64,000 bases of DNA, taken from contig JAKOGH010000696.1 in assembly GCA_024811115.1 (NCBI GenBank), positions 186,001 to 250,000 on the forward strand, written 5' to 3'. Source of the stretch: Terana coerulea (taxonomy: Eukaryota > Basidiomycota > Agaricomycetes > Polyporales > Phanerochaetaceae). A model generated the notes under the pieces. That model was not told where the DNA came from and ran no database searches. It saw only the letters and a program-made list of their open reading frames with translations. The translations under genes were made by a program, and so were the position numbers. The first letter of the stretch is position 1, and each line of letters opens with the position of its first letter. Positions 56,215 to 64,000 of this stretch are shown here, one piece after another.

Positions 56215-57760
56215 ATGAATACAATTGCACAGACGCAAGCTCACGAGTCTTACTTTGGCCCTGCTTCTGACCCCGTCAAAATACCGGATTTTCTGCAAGA
56301 GGTAGCGCAGCTAGAATCATCGGCACACTCGGTTTTTGCTCAATCGGCCGATTCTCTACCAGAGTCGGCGAGGCGGGAATGGATGATGCTGTCGGACGAA
56401 CAACGGGCGTCGATTGAGGCAGAGTGCAGGTACGTCTCTCTTCACCAGGGCGTTCAGTCCGCCGGCAAGATAGCGTTCTTGCATTTTGCTGTGGCTGAGT
56501 GATTTGTGCATAGGGCAGCGTTCAAGACCTGCAGCAGTCTCTGAACGATGTTGTCTCAGATCCGCGTCGTATGGCGCACGTAACAAAGACACACGAAGCT
56601 TTGGTTCAATCAATATATGAAACCGCCGAGCTGTCTACCAGGAAGAAGAAGAAGCGGCCTGCGCCGGAAGATGCAGACGAGCATCCACAGGTCGCTGCGC
56701 TTCGGCATTCACTGGAGAGCGTGAGCCTGAAAAGTTGGTCGTAAGTTCACGAGAATGTACATGCAGACTCATCACTCATTTATAATCAGTCTCACGCTCC
56801 AGTCCGCACTGTTCATACGGCCCCCAAGCAGTCTGATCACAACACCCTCACGACAACCGTACGCTTCCCTTCCTTACAATTTTTGCCACTGAAAGAAGGA
56901 GCTGACTTACCGTTACAGAAATGTCTGTCATTACCCGTGACGGGATCAGATCCTCGAGAAGTCCTGGTGTTTGTGACCGTGTACGACCGTTTGACATGGG
57001 GACACCGTCTCCTTTCACGTTCATCTCAGCACGTGCTCCTCGCCTCGCACAGTCTTGGAGATTTGTTCGAACTGATTCCATGCCCATCAAACGAGATACC
57101 GGAGGAAGTCATCGGCGAAAACTCTTCGTCGACATGGCGGGAGTCTACGGCCGGAGGAAGTTCTGGGTCAGTCATCTGCATAGGCGACACAGCATACGGC
57201 GATGGGCAGTCGGAGGCGGATTATGCAGCGTGAGGATCTGTCATGTCGTGAAGGTTACGCGAAGCGTTGACGAAAACTTTCAGCCAACTTTTAGCGGCTG
57301 TCCAAATTTTGCCCGAGAAGAAGCGGAAAGCTCTCAAGAGCGGACCGCCGATGCATGAAGCCACGTTCAAGTCCATAGAGATTGTCCTGCATCAGCCATA
57401 TTGGCTGTGCCACGCAGGCGATTGCGAGCATTTCTTCGTGATAGAGAACATACGGTGAGCCGCTCGCTCTCGGAACCTACATTCCGTTCTTATACTTCAC
57501 GCAGCGTACACCATCCGTCCGATCCTCCGGTCGCAAGTTTTCCACTGACTACGCAAATCACGCCGCGTCTTCTGGAAAACTGCAGAGCGTGCAACAAGGT
57601 CCCTGCCGTGTATTCCATTACCGGGGACATAAGGCTCGGTGAGAGCCCTTTTATCATCTGCGCGCCTTGTTGGAGGTGGATGGGGATGCCTAAGAGGGAG
57701 GACGCAGGAAAGGTACAAGTCGTGCCGCTTCCAAAACATGAGTTTGGTTGGGTCGGGTGA
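56215..57760 (+). CDS. SNAPC3: snRNA-activating protein complex subunit 3 (SNAP50-like)
   Basis: SNAPC binds the proximal sequence element of snRNA genes for Pol II and Pol III. Exons: 56215-56429, 56514-56740, 56790-56858, 56919-57229, 57295-57454, 57505-57760. The N-terminal half is helical and charged with a basic run KKKKRP. The core has VLVFVTVYDRLTWGHRLLSR, LLASHSLGDLFELIPCPSNE and CIGDTAYGDGQSEADYA. The hallmark His/Cys block PYWLCHAGDCEHFFVIENIR is followed by NCRACNKVPAVYSITGDI and FIICAPCWRWMG, giving the zinc-binding C-terminus of this family. The C5 run 56821-56825 needs a sixth C to join FIRPP to KQSDHNT and exon 4. The exon 1/2 junction is also one base out unless a weaker donor at 56434 is used. 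The family is known in animals, plants and some fungi. Confidence 0.85.
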
Positions 57761-58164
57761 CACCTTGCTGAGCTGATTTTTTCTCTCAATTTCACAATAT
57801 TTATTGCACCCATAGTTCTCAGAGCGTGTATGATTGTGTCAACGGGCATCACCTTTCCCTTCATATCTACGGTGGCTCCTGTGCTGTCGGACTTGACCCA
57901 ACATACTGAGATACTGGTACACTTAGTCCAGAGCACCGGCGCAGTGCACGGGGTCCTCTTGGGGTCCTCACGTTGTTGAACGCGGGACACAAACAAGCGC
58001 TTTCGTAATTAGACTTGGTCTTGACGCGTACCACTACCTACAGTGACGGCCCCTCGTATCCTCGTCTGCAAACCTCTGTACAATGCATTGATACCCCAGA
58101 AAGTTCTTCAATTGCGCACTACGAAGACAGTCACAGTTCTTTCGGACTTCTGGTGAAGACGACC
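57761..58164. other. Intergenic, 404 bases
   Basis: Space between SNAPC3 and TFB4, both on the plus strand; presumably terminator of one and promoter of the other. Minus-strand frames here look like chance. Confidence 0.45.
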
Positions 58165-59531
58165 ATGGACAAAGCTTCACATTTGAGCATCGTCTTGGAC
58201 CTATCGCCCAAGCAGTGGCATCTCGCCGCCAGGCCGATCAACCAGCATCCTCTCGCTCTCTCCGGATTCTTGTCTCATCTGCTAGCATTCATAAATGCGC
58301 ATATAGCATGTAAGGACGAGAACACTCTGGCGGTGTTCGGTGCATTACCAGGAAAGAGGTGAGTAGCATGTAGTGTGGCGTTCCTGTTGGTTTACGCTCA
58401 ACGTGTACCTAGTGTCATGCTGTACTCGTCTACTATGCAGACAACAGAGGAAGGAATAGAACCCGCGGACGCGAATACGTACCAGCCGTTCAAAGTGATG
58501 GACTCGACCATCATGACCTCCATAGCGAGTGAGATAGAGGCATTGGGGGAACCAGAGAATGAGGGTGCGTTTTGAACTGTTACTCTCAGCGTACCTTGAA
58601 GGCTCAAGCTGCAGTAGAACCTATAGGTTTTGTGGGCGCCCTCACCAAAGCTCTATGCTGTGAGCTTAAAACATCAAAGGACGCTTCCTCGTGCTGATTC
58701 AGACCATAGACATAAATAGAGTAACAAGTGCCTCAGGAAGCTCAAACAGTCGCAACAATGATCCTACGACACTGCTTGACCCCCGAATTCTCATCATTTC
58801 CGTCTCATCTGACCCGTCCTCATCCTACATATCCGTAATGAACTCTATATTTTCAGCGCAGAAACTGGTTAGTTCGCGCCTGCCCCTGCCATCAAAGGTT
58901 GTTTCTCATAACTCTTTCAGAAAGTGACCATAGATGTTTGCAAGCTCTACGGTGCAGAAAGCGTTTTCTTGCAGCAAGCCGCACATCTGACAGGCGGCTC
59001 GTATATCGATATTGACAGGCCGGACGCTGTTCTTCAATACCTCATGGTAACCAGTCAACCTACTTGTAGCTAATTTTCTCTAACATGCTGTGAAGATGTC
59101 TTTCCTCCCGCCACCGGGGCTGCGGCAAATGATCTCTGTACCAACGCAAGATAAAATCGACTTCCGTGCCGCGTGCTTCTGTCACAAGAACATTGTTGAA
59201 ATCGGGTTCGTGTGTTCGGTATGCCTGTCCATCTTCTGCCAGCCTGTTCCAATATGCTCTACCTGCCGGTACGTTTCATCTGTATATGATCTGCCGATGG
59301 ACTCACACTCATGCCGTGGACAGAACGCGATTCCCGATGAAAACACTGCAGAGGCTCAATGCGGCAAAGCCGCTTACTGGTACTGCCACGCCACCCGCTC
59401 GTGCGTTAACTCCGGCGGCACAGGAGAATATGCTACCTCGCTCGACGTCCATACACCCAGGAGGTGCTCCTCGCCCACCAACAAACGGCCATGGAGCGCA
59501 TGCGAGCAACGGTACTGGCGCTCCGAGATGA
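58165..59531 (+). CDS. TFB4: TFIIH core subunit Tfb4 (p34, GTF2H3)
   Basis: Structural subunit of TFIIH, used in transcription initiation and nucleotide excision repair. Exons: 58165-58358, 58413-58564, 58615-58659 (45 nt), 58710-58867, 58921-59046, 59096-59268, 59324-59531; introns 49-55 nt. The N-terminal von Willebrand A-like domain begins ASHLSIVLDLSPKQWHLA; later blocks are DPRILIISVSSDPSSSYI, VTIDVCKLYGAESVFLQQAA and HLTGGSYIDIDRPDAVLQYL. The C4 zinc module follows: ACFCHKNIVEIGFVCSVCLS, IFCQPVPICSTCRTRFP. A Pro/Ala/Thr-rich tail ends the protein. The start is the first ATG of the open frame. No frame break. It is tail-to-tail with the taspase-like gene, 58 bases apart. Confidence 0.93.
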
Positions 59532-59589
59532 TACGTCCCTTTTCGGTAACGGAACCTAGGAGTGATGCTTGGGCATACCTTGCACCTTC

Positions 59590-61309
59590 TTACCGAGCCA
59601 GGGACAATGCAGTTATATAGACCGAAGGGCATCCGTCTTCCCGTTTTGGAGTAGATCTGCGCAGGATCATAGCCTTCGGAAGAATTGGTGAGGTTTTTGT
59701 CGCTTCTAATAATCATAGAGAATACTTACCCGTGGTTTGGGATCTAGACTAGAGGCATATGCGATTGCCATGCTGTGTGCGGTGAAGGCGCACCATAGCC
59801 GTGCTACTCAGACGAGGGCAAAGGGTGGCTTAAAGCTTTTTCAGACGCCATATGAGATCACGCACGCGAAATGTCGCCTTCTGTCTCGCCCTCTCGTGTC
59901 AACAATATCACCCCTGCGATTGGCTCGAGTTCCCCATGTTTGCGAGCTTGCCCTACGATGGCCGTCAACAACGCGCTGCGGCTACTCAGCGATGGCTCGT
60001 GTTGCTTACCGTGAAAGTTGGTAAGATGTTCGTGGAGGATGTCGTGTGCGTTCATATCCGACGATTTCATGCAGTGCATTATGGTTTCACATATAGTCCT
60101 CGCGAGCGCTGCTCTTATTATGTACTCTCCTGAGCCTGTCGGGCGGTGAGAGTTAGCATAATACGAGCAAGTGATGTAGGACGTGGAAGTATGCACCGAC
60201 CTGAAACGCTGCATGCTACACCCGCCCCAAATTCCTCGCTCTCTTCTTGTTGCGCCCAACAGCCAGCACCGAAAGTGGCTGCCTAGATGGTTCCTCGAGC
60301 GCTGTTCGCCACTGCCGTACCAACTCGTTCACGTACCTCGCCGATGCGCCCGGGATATTTCAACAGCAATCCGCCGCTAGATAAGAGCTGATATTTAATA
60401 ACAATACATCACGAGAAGTGACAGTTGGACTACCTGGAGACCCCTGCAGCAAGGTGACCGTTTTGATCATGGGTTACGACGCCGACAGTATCTTGCCGAT
60501 CACGCATGGAACGCATATTCATGTCTGCACCGGCAGTACTTATGGATCCTTGCGATATGTCTAGCCTTTTCTTCCACACAGTCCACTCTTCTAAAGCTCG
60601 AGGGCAAATCAACGCCTCCTGTGAGACGCATGAGACCCCTTGCCGCTTTGCAAAGGCCACGGCGCCGTCAGATACTAGTAAACTGGGTTTGAAACAGGCG
60701 GTTCATTGTGAAAAGAATAGCTCATCATGAAAGCCACTTACACCGGTGGGATTCGACCGAGCAGGTCTGGAATTTTCGAGTACTCCACTACCGCTCTCGC
60801 AGCTGAGATTGGATTCTTTACACCTATGAAGCAGCTGTGTTCATGAGCGTACGAGGTAGCGGGACGTATGCTCTATGTACACCAACGTACCCGATGCTGC
60901 CCCAACGCTACCAAATTTACCGGTTCTGCCGTCCATTATAGATGCATCGCATGCAACGGTGCCGTCCAACGTAAGGTTGGAGCCGTATCCTTCATTCAAG
61001 TCAGTGCTAGCCAACTGACTAAGAGCAAATCAAAGGTGACATACCGGCGTTCAAGCACGGCTCATTTTCCAAAGCAATAATAGCTGTTTCAGTGCTTTCA
61101 ATGGAAGAGCCTCCTTCGTGTAGCAAAGCAAGAGATTCTCTGCAAGCCCTGTAAATCATGTCATACTATGATTAGCACAGGTTTTCTTGGGCGACATGCA
61201 AGAATCAAGCCTACGCCCGCATTGCTTTCTTCACTTCCGCGTGAGTCTCTGAAGTATGATACCCGGCGCCACCATGTACGGCCACGAGGCAGAATCTTCG
61301 CCTTTCCAT
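59590..61309 (-). CDS. Threonine aspartase / isoaspartyl peptidase-asparaginase family (Ntn hydrolase)
   Basis: Eleven exons (minus): 61309-61215, 61148-61044, 60989-60891, 60823-60742, 60682-60434, 60376-60337 (40 nt), 60282-60201, 60135-60010, 59952-59866, 59803-59730, 59673-59590; introns 54-67 nt, no frame break. Segments: VAVHGGAGYHTSETHAEVKK; ENEPCLNAGYGSNLTLDGTV with CDASIMDGRTGKFGSVGA; NPISAARAVVEYSK; DRQDTVGVVTHDQNGHLAAG; GRIGEAATFGAGCWA; GSGEYIIRAALARTICE; ELEPIAGVILLTREGE; and RLWCAFTAHSMAIAYASS. The enzyme autocleaves before a Thr; here the Thr of DTVGVV would be the nucleophile. The long insert before it is typical of taspase-like fungal members. Substrate (protein Asp sites, isoaspartyl peptides or Asn) cannot be told from sequence. 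Shares a 227-bp divergent promoter with RNASEH2B. Confidence 0.88.
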
Positions 61310-61536
61310 GCAGTATTCTCTAGCAGTCGGTGAGGTAGGGGTTTGGCACAAACGATCTGTATCGCCTTTCTCGGCGACGAAGGGCCCATCAAACGTTGGG
61401 AAGCAAGGACAAACAACGCGGTCACGCAGCCGGCCGCGAGTCGAGTCGCTCTTCACACGACACTCTCACCACGCACTCGTGTACGCTTTTCTAGCCTTTG
61501 TTCACGGGATATTTTGGTGAATTTCAGTCGAGAAAG
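61310..61536. promoter_or_regulatory. Divergent promoter of taspase-like and RNASEH2B genes
   Basis: 227 bases between opposed start codons; both promoters must lie here. No specific motif claimed. Confidence 0.45.
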
Positions 61537-62908
61537 ATGATATCTCATGTGGGAATCCTTCCAACAGGTCAGTATGAATTGAAGTACAGGGGACCTGCTT
61601 GCTGAGATTGATGCGCATGTAGAGGTCCTGGACGCGCTGCTGGCAAAGCTAGGCGAACAAAATGAGCCGAAGAACCTGCGATTCTTGAGGCTACCTCATC
61701 CACGAACGGGTGCGAACGACTGAGCGCAGCTATGCTTGGTTACTGTTATTGAGCAGTTTAGTGCAGGTGTCCCTTCCCTGTTTCTTCCCTACCAGTCTCC
61801 TGGATCAGGCAAAACGGGAGTCGTAGAGGTTCAGACAATAGCACCCCCGAATGAGAGGTCGTGGCTTATGTCGGAAGGGGAGGTAGTCGAAAGTGCGTAG
61901 CTTGTCTCGCGCGTTCCCCTGGCGTACTGACCGCGACTGCAGACGGGAAGCTCCTCATGATGACCCCTGTGGACCCAGCGTTCTTGCTGGTTCCTGTTTT
62001 GCAAGCTCTTGTAACAGTAGGCCTGCTTCAAGAACCTCATATTATGCCTTACTTATTCGAATACCAGCCACGCGGGGAACTAGGGAACTTCAGACCCATG
62101 GATGAACTGTTCGAGGACGCAGTCGAAACGCTCATACGCTCACCACCAACCGTGCCAAACCCGAAGGACCCGTCTTCAGAGCCGTCCAAGGAGGACATGC
62201 TATACTTCCTGTCATTAGATTGCGCGCGGCATGCTATGTCCAGAATATGCGACAAGAAAGGTGTGCGGAGTACTATGATATGTCATTACATGCCACGAGA
62301 ACTAACGCTCCGTGTCAAGATATCACCGAAGAGCTTGCTGTATATCGGTTTACGCCTGAGAAGGTTATCCGAGATCTGAGAACTAAGGTCGATTGCCTCA
62401 ACACACCAGCATTATTCGAGTCGTCGAAGACTTTGATACGTGCATTAGCAAAGGATGGTCTCATGGAAGACGGGAAGGATGAGCTACTGCAGTGTGAGTC
62501 AACCCTGTTACATTCGCGAAATACTCGAATTGCTAACTGAGGCAGCAGTGGGCAGATTGAAGACTGCGTGCGATCTCGTCTCTCAGTACGTACCGGAAAA
62601 CATCTACAAGGGGCTTTTAGCGTCCTATGAGTATGTCTGTAATCTCTATCATGCATCTCTATATGCTAACCTGCCGCTGCAGTTTTACACAACTGGACGC
62701 ATACATGAAGACACTACACGAAGAAGCAGCTGCATCGGCTGCCGCGGATATGGCAAAGATGGAGATGAAGGAGAGCAAAACTTCTGTAGCAGAAAAGCCG
62801 GGTGGAAAGAAGAGAAAGAATGCGTCGACCGGTGTAGAGAAGCTGAAGAAGGCCAATACCAAAGGAATGTCGAAACTGTCCAGTTTCTTTCAGCCCAAGG
62901 CATCATGA
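61537..62908 (+). CDS. RNASEH2B: Ribonuclease H2 subunit B
   Basis: Non-catalytic subunit of the RNase H2 heterotrimer, which removes ribonucleotides from DNA. Exons: 61537-61567, 61590-61709, 61767-61892, 61943-62260, 62320-62493, 62549-62630, 62683-62908. Blocks: HVGILPT and DLLAEIDAHVEVLDALL, FLRLPHPRTGVPSLFLPY, TIAPPNERSWLMSEGEVVE, NGKLLMMTPVDPAFLLVPVL, ITEELAVYRFTPEKVIRDL, and a Lys-rich C-terminal region ending KLSSFFQPKAS, a PCNA-binding PIP-like motif (MSKLSSFF) as in RNASEH2B of other eukaryotes. The first two exons are separated by only 22 bases with GT...AG ends; family alignment (ILP-T-DLLAE) needs them removed. The gap may be an intron shortened by a sequence error. Everything downstream splices cleanly. 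Confidence 0.88.
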
Positions 62909-63202
62909 CTCCGCTTCTCATATTACCCGCTCTGCACATTTCTATGTACCCCCGTTTCCCTGGTCGTGTTGGATCATAATCATGACAAGTTGCGTCCGCA
63001 GATCTGAGCGAGCGTAGTTAGGTTGTCGGAAGAGGCAGGTGGTTCTCACGGTGCAATGCCGTGATACCGACACGTACAGCTCACAACTCGTCCCAAACCC
63101 CCACCCCCTTTCACTCGCTCACTTTTCTTCGCGGTTGGCGACAGACTCTCTGCTCTCGTTGCCCAGGTTTTCCCGTCACAGGTACACCGTTCCTCGCACA
63201 CC
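62909..63202. other. Intergenic, promoter of the KH-protein gene
   Basis: About 290 bases between RNASEH2B and the next + gene; it includes a CT-rich stretch before the ATG (63095-63160), common in fungal core promoters. Confidence 0.45.
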
Positions 63203-64000
63203 ATGTCTGCAGCCGACCTCCAGGTGAGCCTTGCGTTTCGTAGCGTTTCCGCCCGGTGCTCAAGCGGACGAATGACACCTGCCAACAGAGGAAGCACGCT
63301 GAGCTGGAAGGCGCACCGGACCCTTTCCCCAGTCTGGTTGAGTCTCCGGTTAAGGCCCGCCCCGCCCGCGCTGCCGTTGCTGCACCCAACACCGAATCGG
63401 TCGAGGCGTTCCCCTCCCTTGCGCCTTCTGCGCCCGCTGCCAAGGCCCCGGCTTCCGCATGGAGTGCGCCTCGTATCAAGGCTACAGTGTCGAAGCAGGC
63501 TCTGTTCTCTGATACGTTCACCATCCCCGTCGGCGACCTCTCCACGGCAGGCAGAGATGGCAAGCCCACGTCACTCGGGGAAGTTATGAAGCAGATTATG
63601 GCCCAGCACAAGGTTAAGCTCGACGCATCGACCAACCAGCGGTTGAAGCAGACCACTTTCTTCCTCAAGGCCGAGCACAAGAAGGATCTTGAGAAGGCGA
63701 AGAAGACGCTTCTGGCTAACTTGTCCCCTGTCGTACGTCCATTGACTGTTTCTCACTACAACCTGACGCATAACCGCATGCGCAGGTTACTTTGGTTATC
63801 AATGCTCCTGCTTCCACGATCCCCTCCATCATTGGTCCTAAAGGTGCTAATCTGAAGGAGATTCGCGATGCGACTGGTGTCAGGATCGACATTCCCCGTA
63901 GGGACGCCTTGAACGCCAATGGTCAGGCAAACGGTGGCTCTCACGACCCTTCACGCAATGCAACTCCTCTTCCTGCTAATGACGAAGAGGAGGAGCCTAC
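63203..64000 (+). CDS. SCP160: Scp160/vigilin-like multi-KH RNA-binding protein, partial
   Basis: Exons: 63203-63223 (21 nt, MSAADLQ), 63289-63732, 63786 to beyond 64000; introns 65 and 53 nt. The N-terminus has RKHAELEGAPDPFPSLVESP and a second FPSLAPSAPAAKAPASAW Ala/Pro segment, then LFSDTFTIPVGDLSTAG, SLGEVMKQIMAQHKVKLDAS, and KAEHKKDLEKAKKTLLANLS. A KH domain starts in exon 3: VTLVINAPASTIPSIIGPKG with the GxxG loop GPKG and ANLKEIRDATGVRIDIPRRD. Multi-KH proteins of this type bind mRNA and polysomes at the ER. The acidic, Asn-rich linker inside the KH domain (NDEEEEPT) is a family-like insert. The C-terminal majority is outside the window. Confidence 0.85.

Overview
The window is nuclear DNA of a filamentous basidiomycete, most likely a wood-decay Agaricomycete of the polypore type. 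The evidence is dense genes split by many 45-70 nt GT-AG introns with several micro-exons, a basidiomycete-style AA9 lytic polysaccharide monooxygenase, a fungal translation elongation factor eEF3, Zn2Cys6 and C2H2 regulators, and a tnp2 (CACTA-type) DNA transposon. All exon models were built by hand from splice signals and remembered family motifs; nothing was searched.

Layout. 1-1031 (-): CRIB-domain protein, cut by the left edge. 2268-3804 (+): homeodomain protein. 4766-6217 (-): AA9 LPMO. 6798-11135 (-): eEF3. 13749-14761 (-): two-finger C2H2 protein. 15873-16503 (-): BolA-like protein, divergent from an unknown conserved protein (16693-18344, +). 18706-19653 (-): secreted CREG/PNPOx-fold protein. 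19953-23248 (-): DNA ligase I. 25207-26001 (+): second C2H2 protein. 26280-26967 (-): NAA50 acetyltransferase. 28576-29231 (-) and 29830-30451 (+): two unknown conserved proteins sharing a promoter. 31082-33169 (-): Pho85-type cyclin. 35909-36017 (+): intron-containing tRNA-Leu(CAA). About 36.9-42.7 kb: tnp2 transposon with a divergent partner ORF and palindrome-rich flanks. 42.7-47.2 kb: gene-poor, repeat-rich DNA. 47252-50263 (-): Zn2Cys6 factor. 54073-55973 (-): 2-methylcitrate dehydratase (PrpD). 56215-57760 (+): SNAPC3. 58165-59531 (+): TFIIH subunit Tfb4. 59590-61309 (-): taspase/asparaginase-like Ntn hydrolase. 61537-62908 (+): RNase H2 subunit B. 63203-64000 (+): Scp160/vigilin KH protein, cut by the right edge.

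Most genes are housekeeping and not functionally clustered. Two loose themes appear: replication and repair (ligase I and RNase H2B, both with PCNA-binding motifs; Tfb4) and transcription machinery or regulators (SNAPC3, Tfb4, four DNA-binding regulators). The accessory part is the transposon region.

Two cautions. Many conserved reading frames break by one base, nine times at a run of exactly five G/C where six are needed. This points to consensus errors rather than pseudogenes, so literal translations of these genes will be wrong. Several genes also need micro-exons of 8-27 nt that automatic gene finders usually miss.
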